Virus record (IMG/VR): IMGVR_UViG_3300029286_003693
Coordinates: 18,731-82,730 of that record
DNA from: a virus
DNA length: 64,000 nucleotides
Strand: one strand, 5' to 3'
Shown: positions 15,642 to 25,086 of the stretch, piece after piece
Numbering within the stretch: the first letter of the stretch is position 1
How the letters are laid out: every line of letters begins with the position of its first letter
Notes under the pieces: model-generated
Database searches by the model: none
What the model was told of the DNA's origin: nothing
What the model saw: the letters and a program-made list of their open reading frames with translations, nothing else
Program-made: the position numbers and the translations under genes

Positions 15642-17291
15642 TTACGCAAGCAAGTGGATCAGCTTCTCGGTTATTTCCGCGCTTGCCGTCGCATTCGCCA
15701 TCGCAATGCTATGTTCCCTGTCGGCAGCAGCCATCCTTCTTACTGCGGATGTCTGGCTGGCCAATTCGCTCGCCTGAGCGGCATACCGGGCTGCCTCAAC
15801 AACCTCAAGCTGTGACTTTTTGAGAGCCACCTCATTTGACCCCTGCGTGGTGATATAGACAATTTCCGCTGCCGACTCGGCAGTCATCGCCGTCTGGATC
15901 TCTCCGAGCTGGGGACGGAGAGCATCGACAACAGCCAGTCTCGCCTCTGCTCTTCTAAGCTCCAGAACTGCTCGATCTCTCTCGATGATGATTTTCTGCC
16001 CTTCCAGGGTTAATTCCTTGCCCATGAGCGCGAGTTCTTCGTTAAGCCTGATCACCTTCTCCTCAGCCAGTTTCACCTTCTCGACAGCAAGGAGTCGGTG
16101 ATTTTCGAGTTGTGCCGTCATCTCCGCGGCAAGTTCGATGTTGGCCTGCGCCTTGAGAAGCAGGGGGTTGAAGAGGGTGCTTAGTTCCCCAGTCAGGGTT
16201 TCGATCGCGGCGGACTTGCGGGTCATGGGGTCCAGGAGTTCGGTCTGCTTGTTTGTCAGCAGCATGGTCTTGTCTGCTCTGCGGGTCATGGGCTCCAGCA
16301 ATTCAGTCTGTTTCGCCGTAAGTTCGGAAGTTTTGTTGGCCTTTCTGGTCATTGGGTCGAGCAGTTCATACTCCTTCGCAGTCAGGGTTTCCGTCGCGGC
16401 GACCTTCTGGCTCATTGGATCGAGGAGTTCGCGCTGTTTGGTTGTCAACGCGGTCATCGCTGCGGCCTTGTCAGCCATCGGTGGCAGCAACTCGGCCCGC
16501 TTCCCGGTCAGAGCCAGGGTCTTTTCCGCTTTCTCGATCGTGGGGTCCAGCAGTTCGGTCTGTTCCACGGTGAGGGCCGCCGTGGCCGTGGCCTTGGCCT
16601 CCATCAGGGGAAGGATCTCGGCAGTCGTCAGATCCGAGACCTGCTTGTCATAATTCGCCTTCTCTTCCCGAGCGGGCATGATGATCGATTCTTCTGTGTC
16701 GAGTGCGGCACTTTGCGCTGCCAGGGCTGCCAGGATGTAGGGGATCACATCAAGTTTCCGACGAGCCGCCGCCAGTTTTGCCGTCGCCAACTGCTCTTCC
16801 AGCGGGAGAGGAAGAAGCTCGACCTCTTCCTTCTGCCGTTTTATGTCTTCAATCTGAAGCTCGATAGCGACCTTGGACACGAGCACGGCTATTTCCCGGA
16901 ACTCCTGATCGATCATCAGTCCGTCGATTTCTTCTCCCCGGAGCGACCGGATCAACTCCTTGTCGGCAAATTCCGTTTGCAGATCCGCAAAGAGCTGCAT
17001 CTTTTCGAGTTCCCACGCAATCGTAGCCTGTTTCAGGGCGATGTCATTCTCCAGACCAAGGGCCTTCAGCTCGCGGTCGATCGCATCGCTCATGATCTTC
17101 TGGTTGTACTCCGTCAGCTTAATCTTGCTGTCGATCTCGACATCCGTGAAAGCCTCGATTGCAAAACCCGGCAGTGATGAGAAATTCCGGGAGGCGACGG
17201 CGGACAGGATCGCCGCAGTGTTCTTTTTGAATTCCCGGAAGACCTCGCCCTTTCCCTTGTACCAAAGGCTGTTTTCCGTCGCGGTTCCCAT
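15642..17291 (-). CDS. Virion fibre-like coiled-coil protein with a second type of 21-residue repeat
   Basis: 549 residues. The N-terminal half is helical and acidic (VELLPLPLEEQLATAKLAAA). From about residue 240 to 390 it carries seven tandem 21-residue units with the core TAKQTELLDPMTRK followed by seven residues ending in L. Each unit keeps ELL-P and a basic residue. The C-terminal 150 residues are an uninterrupted coiled-coil and a short globular tail. It lies 12 bp upstream of the other repeat protein. Role as a rod or internal virion scaffold is inferred from composition. Confidence 0.8.
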   Translation of the reverse strand: MGTATENSLWYKGKGEVFREFKKNTAAILSAVASRNFSSLPGFAIEAFTDVEIDSKIKLTEYNQKIMSDAIDRELKALGLENDIALKQATIAWELEKMQLFADLQTEFADKELIRSLRGEEIDGLMIDQEFREIAVLVSKVAIELQIEDIKRQKEEVELLPLPLEEQLATAKLAAARRKLDVIPYILAALAAQSAALDTEESIIMPAREEKANYDKQVSDLTTAEILPLMEAKATATAALTVEQTELLDPTIEKAEKTLALTGKRAELLPPMADKAAAMTALTTKQRELLDPMSQKVAATETLTAKEYELLDPMTRKANKTSELTAKQTELLEPMTRRADKTMLLTNKQTELLDPMTRKSAAIETLTGELSTLFNPLLLKAQANIELAAEMTAQLENHRLLAVEKVKLAEEKVIRLNEELALMGKELTLEGQKIIIERDRAVLELRRAEARLAVVDALRPQLGEIQTAMTAESAAEIVYITTQGSNEVALKKSQLEVVEAARYAAQASELASQTSAVRRMAAADREHSIAMANATASAEITEKLIHLLA

Positions 17292-17295
17292 ATTC

Positions 17296-17838
17296 TTACC
17301 TCGTCAATACGACTGGGAAGAGTTCCACCTGCCCCAGCTCGTCAAAATCGGCCACCAGGAAAGTCCATTTATTCCCTACCAATGTCCGTGGAAATATCAC
17401 CTTGGAATGCAGAATAGGGATGCTGGCCCCTACTCCGCCGACCTCGCCCCGGACCACCGGCGCTGCCCCCTCGACATCGAAGAATCCCGCCCGGAAGCGT
17501 TTCCGGTTATTCGTCCCGAACATGGACGGGGAAAGAATGACGCCGCTGTGAATCGCCGCCCCGGCGTCCGTTGTCCCATCCAGGACGTAGATCCCCTCTT
17601 CCCGTGCCGCATAAGTCACCCCGTCCTCAACGGCATAGGAATTGAACGCAAAACCGCTGTAAACGGACGGCTCGAAGGTCTGCCCGTTGAACGCCCACGC
17701 CTCCCACACATCGCCGCTGACCGCGCTCAGATCCTCCAGGGACAGAACATCGGGGATCATGGAATGAAGAATGCTCTTCAGAATCGCCTCGTCTGCGGGA
17801 GTCAAGAAAGAGATCAGGGTTTCGTTGATTACTAACAT
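17296..17838 (-). CDS. Small virion protein, function unknown
   Basis: 180 residues, beta-rich with many aromatic and small residues (EAWAFNGQTFEPSVYSG, SGVILSPSMFGTNN). It resembles phage proteins that describe a modular surface patch, but no family is recognised. It sits 5 bp upstream of the repeat protein and 7 bp downstream of the acidic repeat protein at 17846-19084, within the tail/appendage block. Confidence 0.75.
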   Translation of the reverse strand: MLVINETLISFLTPADEAILKSILHSMIPDVLSLEDLSAVSGDVWEAWAFNGQTFEPSVYSGFAFNSYAVEDGVTYAAREEGIYVLDGTTDAGAAIHSGVILSPSMFGTNNRKRFRAGFFDVEGAAPVVRGEVGGVGASIPILHSKVIFPRTLVGNKWTFLVADFDELGQVELFPVVLTR

Positions 17839-17845
17839 GCGTCAC

Positions 17846-19084
17846 CTATCCTATGATGTCTGCGATATCGCAGCCGCTTTCGACCAGTACGTTGAACGCC
17901 CATCGCGTCAGCTCCACATCACCAAGGTCGAGCCCTTCCTGGATGATGATCCCCTGGATGTACGAGTCGATATCCCTGAAGGTCAGGGACTCGCTGGCGA
18001 GCCCTATGAAAGTCCCCACCGGGACCGCCGTAGCGCTGGCGTTGAATGTCTCAAGAGCCGTATTGTTGAGTGACAGGAATGTTACCGCACCGTCCACCAG
18101 CTCCACCGTGTCGTCTGCGAGACAAAGGTAATAGCGCTCGGATTCTGAAATATCGCCTGCATTGAAAGAGTCCTCGGAGGAGCAATACCGGGAGACCCCG
18201 CTCGCCTGTGCCTCTTGGAGTATCAAGAACTCATGGATAAGGTGCCCCAGGAACTCCGAAACGGCATCGTTGAAATCGAAAGTGTCTGTAGCCGTAAGCA
18301 GGAAAAATCGCTCATGCCCCGCTGAATCAAAGACGAACATCTTTTCGGCAATGACATGCAGGACTATGATCCAAGGCGCCGGCGTGTCTTCAAGGAAGAG
18401 ATAGTCATCGGCAATCTTCCCGATGATTTCTTCGATGGTATCGGTATTGACCAGGGAGTCGGCAATCAGGTGGTCCCATCCTTGTAGAATACCGTCCCAC
18501 ACAAAGATCTCCTCGCGGCAGGTAGAAGTGAAAAGGTATTCCTGGGCAACATCATGTCGCATGTTCACAAGGTCGGAAACTGAAAGATAAAGTCGCAGAT
18601 AAACCGGCAGGTATGGCTGCGGTTCCGCCATCTCGATGTTGAAGGACTCAAAGAGCTGCTCCCAGTAATACGGGACTGCGTTCGCGTAAGTGGAGTGAAT
18701 CTGAAGCTCGCTGGAGACCTCTTCCTGGAACGAGTCGCTGCCGCTCATGACAACATCCAAATGCATGTGAGCGACACTGATCGGCGCGACAGGCTTCGTG
18801 TAAACGATATTCAGAACCGATTGTTTTACCCGAGTTTGAGATCCGCCGAGAAGGTCAAAGAAGGCAATGTTATCAGCAGCAAACGCTTGGTGATAAGGCG
18901 TGAAGGCTTCGGCCATACCGAGAGTCTCCTCGATCTGGTCGTTCCAGACGACATACGCCTCGTGGCCCAGGTCGAAAGACTCCTCAACCAGGTCATCGAA
19001 AATCAAACCAGCGACATTCACGTTGCCCTGCTGATATTCGGTGAACCAGAGGTATTCTTCAATTTCCAAGTATGCGTTTGCCAT
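17846..19084 (-). CDS. Acidic degenerate-repeat phage appendage protein
   Basis: 412 residues. The protein is built from degenerate units of roughly 25-35 residues with a core of the type 'aromatic-x-E-x-[FL]-x-[LF]-x-[DE]' (for example DDLVEESFDLGHEAY and NDQIEETLGMAEAF). It is strongly acidic throughout. The same style of repeat forms the C-terminal part of the 708-residue protein at 20274-22400, so the two are probably related by repeat exchange. No enzymatic motif. The start ATG abuts the stop of the next upstream gene. Confidence 0.75.
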   Translation of the reverse strand: MANAYLEIEEYLWFTEYQQGNVNVAGLIFDDLVEESFDLGHEAYVVWNDQIEETLGMAEAFTPYHQAFAADNIAFFDLLGGSQTRVKQSVLNIVYTKPVAPISVAHMHLDVVMSGSDSFQEEVSSELQIHSTYANAVPYYWEQLFESFNIEMAEPQPYLPVYLRLYLSVSDLVNMRHDVAQEYLFTSTCREEIFVWDGILQGWDHLIADSLVNTDTIEEIIGKIADDYLFLEDTPAPWIIVLHVIAEKMFVFDSAGHERFFLLTATDTFDFNDAVSEFLGHLIHEFLILQEAQASGVSRYCSSEDSFNAGDISESERYYLCLADDTVELVDGAVTFLSLNNTALETFNASATAVPVGTFIGLASESLTFRDIDSYIQGIIIQEGLDLGDVELTRWAFNVLVESGCDIADIIG

Positions 19085-20271
19085 TATGTGTCCACGACCT
19101 CATCCGCGAAACCGGCCTCTTCCAAAATCACGCCGGTCCAGACAGGCTCTCTCAGCATGAAGCCGAACTGAGACCCTTCCAGCAGCAACTTGGTCCAGTC
19201 CACGGTAAGAACGGGGACCAAGTTGTAATAGACATCAAGAAATTGGTATGTCCACCCGGTGAGCCTCTTTGCCAGAGAGTTTGTGACAACGATCTCATTC
19301 CCCGATGACTTATATAGCGGTATCAAGGTATTAGGCGGGGGATTCCCCGGAGAAGCGACGCTTCGCACTGCGGTCCGGTGATTGATTGCGACTATCGTGG
19401 CTTCCGCAGACAATTCCGCTACCCCGGGAAACCACATTGTTTCTTGAGCCAGGTCTTGAGCGCACAGGATAAATTCCGCCTCAATCGCCGGGTCGAACAC
19501 CGGGTCGTCAATCAGTCCCGTCCGTACTGTATTATCGGGAGCAGGAAGACCATTGATGTAGGGTTCCCAGTCTACCCGGTCGCCATCGCCCAGGGGGTAT
19601 ATCGTTTTAACAAGGAAGTCCCCCAGAAAATCATTGTGGTAGCCACCCTCGTCGTCGCAGATATAAAGGGAGTCCAGCCTCATCGTATGGTTAAATTGGA
19701 CCCTGTTTATTTTTGCCCGTGGGTCGAAAGGGTTGCTTCCGAAACCGGTATATGCTGCGGTCGCGATCCCTGTTACATCATGGACCACCTTCCCGTTGAC
19801 ACCGCACTTTACTCGTCCATTCATGAAATCCGCGACATCGACCAGGATCTCTACAAAGGTGAATGCGTTTGTCTGCACGAAAGGGACCGACACATAAGCT
19901 GAACTCGGGATCGCCGGGTATCCGGTCCCACTGCCCGTCCAGAAATTGAAAGTCAATCCGCTGGCTGATAACGCTACCTGAACGCGGAAATTCTCATAAT
20001 CCCCATAACAAAATTGAATATAAAAGTTGGGATTCCCGAAGTAGTCTGCCTTCCGTGTAAAGGCGAAACCAACAACAATCCGACTGCACAATCTTGGAAG
20101 AGTAAAATATGATGGACCGACATTATAAGTGAGGGTAACATTGAGATCCAGAAGGCTACTCCCTCCCCGTCCTACCCCGCCAAGAATCTGCCTATTGGTG
20201 TCACCCCCCCAGCCAAGGGCCACCAAAGATGCTGCCGTTATGTGGTCAAACGACTCACAGTATTTCAACAT
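19084..20271 (-). CDS. Phage lectin-like (LamG/ConA-like) tail protein
   Basis: 395 residues. The N-terminal 230 residues are beta-rich (CSRIVVGFAFTRKADY, FVEILVDVADFMNGRVKCGV) and end in SLYICDDEGGYHNDFLGD. That motif recurs as DVYICNDEGEFNNTFLGN in the protein at 20274-22400. This arrangement is typical of concanavalin-like jelly-roll modules on phage tails. The C-terminal part is an alpha/beta region without visible motif. Role in host-surface binding is inferred. Confidence 0.75.
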   Translation of the reverse strand: MLKYCESFDHITAASLVALGWGGDTNRQILGGVGRGGSSLLDLNVTLTYNVGPSYFTLPRLCSRIVVGFAFTRKADYFGNPNFYIQFCYGDYENFRVQVALSASGLTFNFWTGSGTGYPAIPSSAYVSVPFVQTNAFTFVEILVDVADFMNGRVKCGVNGKVVHDVTGIATAAYTGFGSNPFDPRAKINRVQFNHTMRLDSLYICDDEGGYHNDFLGDFLVKTIYPLGDGDRVDWEPYINGLPAPDNTVRTGLIDDPVFDPAIEAEFILCAQDLAQETMWFPGVAELSAEATIVAINHRTAVRSVASPGNPPPNTLIPLYKSSGNEIVVTNSLAKRLTGWTYQFLDVYYNLVPVLTVDWTKLLLEGSQFGFMLREPVWTGVILEEAGFADEVVDT

Positions 20272-20273
20272 AA

Positions 20274-22400
20274 CTAAGCTCCCCAGGGGTTATCGCCGGT
20301 GTGGTTCCCGTCAGTTCCAGCCTGCTCAATCGGTGCTTCCTGCCAGCTATTCACAACCATCCCGAACATGGTTTCGTACCGCCAATGCTGGGTAAGAATG
20401 CTGTCTGCGATCGTGGGGCCGTCCATAAACAATTCCACCCAGAACCCATAGCCAGTCTCTTCCAGGCCAAATCCATCTGCGATGTCAAGGCCAATGCCGT
20501 TCATGGCTTCATCGGCAGAGCCAAGATATTCTTCCAGTAGCTCGTGATTATCCCACGGCTCGTCTGCGTCGATGGAGAGTTCCTCCTCAATCAGTTCATG
20601 GCCGTCCCAGAGATAAGGTTCTTCAAGGCCGAACATCTCTTCCAGGGTTTCAATAATAGAAATGGCCGTCTCGTCTGTTACCTCAATGGCATCCGTAAAG
20701 ACTTCTTCCCAGAACCCGTCCGCCCAGTCATAGACGTCAATGGCCTCGTCAATCGTGTCGAGGAACTGTACAGACACGGTCTCATCGAACCCGATGAACT
20801 CCCCGGCGAAGAGATATGTCCAGGGGATCACGTCCTCAAATTCAATGGTCTCATTCAGGAAACGATTTCCACCACGGTTCCCCTCAGTAAATGACTCAAG
20901 CACGAGGGAGTCGTAGATTGCCCATACAAACTCGTAGCCGGTGTCATCACCGGCAGCAAAAGTCTCATCAACAAACTCCTCAAAATACCTGTGCATCAAT
21001 TCCGAAAGATCAATTTCTTCGGCAACCGTATCGTAAATGATCAAATTCACACGAGCGATGGCTGGGTCGTATGTCTCGGGCGCTATTGCTACCGGTGTCA
21101 ATTCAAGACCCCACTCGGAGGCATCAACCGCAGTCGGAGCCCACCGAAGGTACGGTGATCCGGGATCTACCGTCTCTTCGTTTTCCCAAATGAAGTGACG
21201 GCTTTCAAATTCCGTCTTCATAATCAGAGGCGCGTCCATCGGCTTACTTTCGACCAGTTCTTCAGTCCCGAATCTCCTTACAGCCTTGAGGGTGTTCGGG
21301 GTGTCCCGATATCGAGGTTTCAATAGCGTATGAAGGATGGCCCCGTAGACCTTGGAGGTAGATCCTTGGGCGCCAAGAGAAGTGAAGCGCATCAACTGCC
21401 GATCTCCGCTCTCTTCCAATTCGAGGTAGTCATTGGCAAATGTTTCCCACGGTATGAAGAGCGGGGTCGTTTCATGGCTGGGAATCGGAACAGGGAGACT
21501 GTTGACGGTATCAATGTAGTCCTCGTCTACCGTTCGGAATCTATAAGTATCTCCGTAAGGAACGCTGTTGTTTTCTGTTCCGTCGCCAGAAACCGATGCA
21601 CGCCGGACACTGACGTTCCCCAAGAAGGTGTTGTTAAACTCACCCTCGTCATTGCAGATATAGACATCATCCAGACCAATCACGGCTCCGGTGTATATGG
21701 AATAATAGCTCGGCACTCCTGGTACGATCTTCACAGCATTCATAAGAAATGACGAATTCGACCCCGATTCATCCGCCGTCATAATGTTGCTGAACACAAG
21801 GTTGTCGCCCCGGCTTCCCAGTCGGACCTCCGCCCATGCCTGCGGCTGCGCGACAACATTCCCCGTGAGCGTCATCCCGGCCTGGATATAACGCCAATCG
21901 CCGTTCAGAAGGTTTGCGCTTGTATTGATGCGGCCCGTCTTTATCGTCGTGTTGGTCCCCACGAAAGACCATGTAACATCAATATACGATGCAGAAATGG
22001 CGAGGGTGCAGGTGGCGACAATCGTACCCGGAGTGGTAAAATCTCCGATTTCGTTCTGGTTGGCAAAAGCGGGCACCTTGTCGTAAGGGCACCCCTTCAC
22101 AAAGGTTAGCGTGATTGTGACAGGTCCCGAAAGTGAGGCCCTGCGGAACGCGAAACCCGTAAAGACCGTCCTGGACGGCTTTATAGGGGTCAAAAGTGAA
22201 TACTTCGTCCCCTGTATCGCCCTGCCACCCGCTCTCCTTGCGTATGGCTTGGCCGGAGAAAATGTCGTGTCGTCCCCGTGTACGATTGCCGCCCGGATTA
22301 TACCTGACGATGTCCCAGGCCCGTACCAGGAGCAATATCCCCATTTTCGCCAGAGGTCGTAAGGGCTGAATGTTTCAAACCCATCTGCAAATAACAGCAT
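20274..22400 (-). CDS. Two-part tail protein: lectin-like N-terminus plus acidic repeat C-terminus
   Basis: 708 residues. ATG overlaps the stop of the upstream gene (TAATG), with GAGG a few bases before. The N-terminal about 330 residues form a beta-rich module with YICNDEGEFNNTFLG, shared with the gene at 19084-20271. From about residue 460 the chain becomes very acidic and repetitive (LVLESFTEGNRGG, EVFTDAIEVTDETAIS, LIEEELSIDADEPW), like the whole of 17846-19084. It looks like a fusion of the folds of its two neighbours. A receptor-binding or appendage role is inferred. Confidence 0.75.
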   Translation of the reverse strand: MLLFADGFETFSPYDLWRKWGYCSWYGPGTSSGIIRAAIVHGDDTTFSPAKPYARRAGGRAIQGTKYSLLTPIKPSRTVFTGFAFRRASLSGPVTITLTFVKGCPYDKVPAFANQNEIGDFTTPGTIVATCTLAISASYIDVTWSFVGTNTTIKTGRINTSANLLNGDWRYIQAGMTLTGNVVAQPQAWAEVRLGSRGDNLVFSNIMTADESGSNSSFLMNAVKIVPGVPSYYSIYTGAVIGLDDVYICNDEGEFNNTFLGNVSVRRASVSGDGTENNSVPYGDTYRFRTVDEDYIDTVNSLPVPIPSHETTPLFIPWETFANDYLELEESGDRQLMRFTSLGAQGSTSKVYGAILHTLLKPRYRDTPNTLKAVRRFGTEELVESKPMDAPLIMKTEFESRHFIWENEETVDPGSPYLRWAPTAVDASEWGLELTPVAIAPETYDPAIARVNLIIYDTVAEEIDLSELMHRYFEEFVDETFAAGDDTGYEFVWAIYDSLVLESFTEGNRGGNRFLNETIEFEDVIPWTYLFAGEFIGFDETVSVQFLDTIDEAIDVYDWADGFWEEVFTDAIEVTDETAISIIETLEEMFGLEEPYLWDGHELIEEELSIDADEPWDNHELLEEYLGSADEAMNGIGLDIADGFGLEETGYGFWVELFMDGPTIADSILTQHWRYETMFGMVVNSWQEAPIEQAGTDGNHTGDNPWGA

Positions 22401-24856
22401 TACACGATCCTCGCTTCAAGGTTGAACACTGAGAAGTCCTTCAGGCCGAGACCAAGACCGGTATAATGACGAGCGATGAGCTTCTGGATCTCGTATTCAA
22501 GGAGACCATTCCGGGTCTGTTTGCTCGGGTTACACTGCCCAAAGTTCGTCTTCAGGGTCGAATACAAGTCACAGGCCGCCATGATCTCCACTTCGTTTCG
22601 GTTCGACCGGAGGGCGGAAGGCGGATTGTATCCGACCTCTCCTGGATACTGAGACCGGAGATAGACACGATCCGAGACCGCGGCCTTTTTCTGTTCCGGC
22701 GCCATGGCGTCATAATCGACTCCGCCCACGTATTTGATCGATGCCGGGTCAAGGTGGTCATAGATCCCCTTGTTTGCTTCCTGCCTCACAGAGGTCAATG
22801 CAGGGTTCTCAAACATAGTCACGGCCTGCCTCTGCACGATGTAAATCTGGCTGATGACGCGCCGGGTGTGCTTTGTCTGCCTGGTAAAGTGAGTGTTTAC
22901 GGGGAGGTCTCTTCTTGCCGTTATATTGCCTGGGCTGAAACTGAGCCCGCTCATGTACCAAATCGCTGCTTCCCATCCCGGAGCCGCATGCCACATGCTG
23001 CCGATCGGCGTGTCAATGAAGGTGGCTCTAATCCTCCACTGCTCGGCGTTGCTCTTGAACCACCAGGTCCTGTCCACGCCCCATGTTGCGCACGAGTATT
23101 GGAAGCTGTTCATCCAGTTGTCGTACCTGTGCCAAACGTCGATGTGCTCTAAGCGGGAGTTCATCGCCGTAATGAATGTCGGCTCCGTGGGAGAGAGGGG
23201 AATTGGATTTTGCAATAACCGAAACGATCCAATGCCCGCCGTCTTCAGCGCCGGGTGGGTTGTCCGGTGAAAGCCGCCGTCGTTGATCCGTTTCAAGGTG
23301 CCGTAACTGAAGATGTTGTTGTCGCCCGCTTGTGTGATGTCAGAGGCAACCATAAGGGATATGTCGCTCATGGATAGCGCCCCCACCAGGGCTTGCCCCC
23401 CTACTCCAAACCAGGAGGTCCCGGCCAGGCGTTCTGCCGCTGTATTCCCAATGGGAATAACCGGAGGAAGATTGGTAAGCCGCACGAATTTCCACATCGC
23501 ATCGCAGGCGTCTACAACGAGCCCGCCATAGACGTTCTTCGCGCACACCCATATTTCATCTTCTCCGTAGGCGTTCTGCATGTGATAGGAACTTCCCTTC
23601 AGTGGGTTCCCGTCCTTGTCGTTAGCGATCTCCCAAGGGGTAAAGGCACTCGTCCCGAGGATGGTGTCCACCTCCGTCTGCGCGGCATCACGTATGCTCT
23701 TATAGGCCCGGTATTTGACGATTACCTGGCCTGCTGAAAGCGCGACGAATTCGGCCTGAAGGGCGGGGTATGTCAGGGGGATCATCACAGACAGCTCTTC
23801 CCACCTGGAAATCTTAGTAGAGTCAAGAGTCCCGATCAGATCATTCATCTGGCCGATCTTCGTTTGGAGTTCTTGCAGCCGGGCCTGGGTCTTGGGAGGC
23901 ATTTCTTGTGTCTCGCCGGATCCCTTCACGTCAAAGCTGCGGGTGTCGTCGTTGAAGGCCAGGGGGCTTGCGGCCTTCCACTTCAGGATGTTTTCCTTCC
24001 CGGCGTTGAACTTCTCCATCGTCTTCGCAAAGGTTCCATCGCTCGCACCGGCGCTGTCGGTGAAAAGGGCCAGCGATGTATTCGCCAGCAAGTTGAAGAT
24101 GGGGTTCGCATAGATGTCATAAGAGGTCCACCACGCGCTCGGCTGCGCTCCGTCCCGGATCTTGTTGCCCTGGAAATCAGAGAGCCAGTCCGGCGTAAAC
24201 CCCGCCTCCTGGCTCTGGTCATCGCCCTGCGAGCCAAGCGTGAAGAGTTCTTCGTCCGCGAATTTGTAGTAATCGAGGGCCGGTTTGAAGTCTTCTATGG
24301 ACACAGGGAAGACGTAGGGCACACCTGATATAGGATTATAGACGGTGGCCGCGGTTCCCTTCGCCGTGTCCCAGACGGTGCAGTATTCACACGGATGATC
24401 ATTCACTTCATTGATTTGGTACAGCCCCCCCTCAAGCCATCTGCCGAATGGTGGAGCCAGAGGCACCAGGGCGGCAACCCCAATCCGGATGAAGAGGTAG
24501 TTGTAGGCGCACGGGAGAGCGCCGTCGCGGTGAGCGATGACGTACACCTTCTCGTACTCCTCGCCTTTGCCCGGAGTCGTCCCGATCTTCGCCATTAGGA
24601 TCACCTTGTCGCCCACGCCGAACCCCTTGGCCCCATCGACGATTGCCCCATTGGCACGATCAATGCCGGTCTTCTGGCAGTGATAACGGACAGGCGCGTT
24701 GTAGAAGATCTTCTTGTTCTCGTACTCCACGTCCGCCGTATCCCACTTCGCCGCGACAACCCCGGCGGTTTCAAGATAGACGGCTTTGATCACCCCTTCG
24801 AGGTAAACGTAGCTTTGGAGATCGCCGAGGTTTATGTGGTTGAATAGACCCATCAT
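22400..24856 (-). CDS. Large phage tail-associated protein, function unknown
   Basis: 818 residues; SD AAGGA before ATGATG. An N-terminal beta-rich region includes VGDKVILMAKIGTTPGKG and other barrel-like strands. A helical segment near residues 310-400 (QARLQELQTKIGQMNDLIG) may be a coiled-coil spacer. The C-terminal 300 residues are Trp- and Tyr-rich. No catalytic signature is seen. It lies between appendage proteins, so a virion role is likely; no family recognised. Confidence 0.75.
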   Translation of the reverse strand: MMGLFNHINLGDLQSYVYLEGVIKAVYLETAGVVAAKWDTADVEYENKKIFYNAPVRYHCQKTGIDRANGAIVDGAKGFGVGDKVILMAKIGTTPGKGEEYEKVYVIAHRDGALPCAYNYLFIRIGVAALVPLAPPFGRWLEGGLYQINEVNDHPCEYCTVWDTAKGTAATVYNPISGVPYVFPVSIEDFKPALDYYKFADEELFTLGSQGDDQSQEAGFTPDWLSDFQGNKIRDGAQPSAWWTSYDIYANPIFNLLANTSLALFTDSAGASDGTFAKTMEKFNAGKENILKWKAASPLAFNDDTRSFDVKGSGETQEMPPKTQARLQELQTKIGQMNDLIGTLDSTKISRWEELSVMIPLTYPALQAEFVALSAGQVIVKYRAYKSIRDAAQTEVDTILGTSAFTPWEIANDKDGNPLKGSSYHMQNAYGEDEIWVCAKNVYGGLVVDACDAMWKFVRLTNLPPVIPIGNTAAERLAGTSWFGVGGQALVGALSMSDISLMVASDITQAGDNNIFSYGTLKRINDGGFHRTTHPALKTAGIGSFRLLQNPIPLSPTEPTFITAMNSRLEHIDVWHRYDNWMNSFQYSCATWGVDRTWWFKSNAEQWRIRATFIDTPIGSMWHAAPGWEAAIWYMSGLSFSPGNITARRDLPVNTHFTRQTKHTRRVISQIYIVQRQAVTMFENPALTSVRQEANKGIYDHLDPASIKYVGGVDYDAMAPEQKKAAVSDRVYLRSQYPGEVGYNPPSALRSNRNEVEIMAACDLYSTLKTNFGQCNPSKQTRNGLLEYEIQKLIARHYTGLGLGLKDFSVFNLEARIV

Positions 24857-24869
24857 ATTTCCTTAAATA

Positions 24870-25076
24870 TTAAGCCACCCACGCCGCCGCGCCACCGGGA
24901 GCACCGCCCACTTCCCCGCCCTTGTCAAACAGATCCAGTGGTTCGGCAGGATAATAGTTGATAAGATCCCATGCCCAGTCACGAATGACGAGCGTTGAAT
25001 AATCACTAAAAAGCCCAAATAGTCCTTCCCAGCTTGTTTCCGGGAGTGTTGTATGCTGAACAACGGCGAAAGCCAT
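24870..25076 (-). CDS. Small phage protein, function unknown
   Basis: 68 residues with SD AGGAAG close before the ATG at 25076. It fills the gap between the genes at 25087-26700 and 22400-24856. The sequence is Trp-rich and ends in a Gly/Ala stretch (GGEVGGAPGGAAAWVA). A second frame of similar size overlaps it, but this one has the better ribosome-binding site and fits the operon spacing. No function recognised. Confidence 0.6.
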   Translation of the reverse strand: MAFAVVQHTTLPETSWEGLFGLFSDYSTLVIRDWAWDLINYYPAEPLDLFDKGGEVGGAPGGAAAWVA

Positions 25077-25086
25077 ATCTTCCTCG

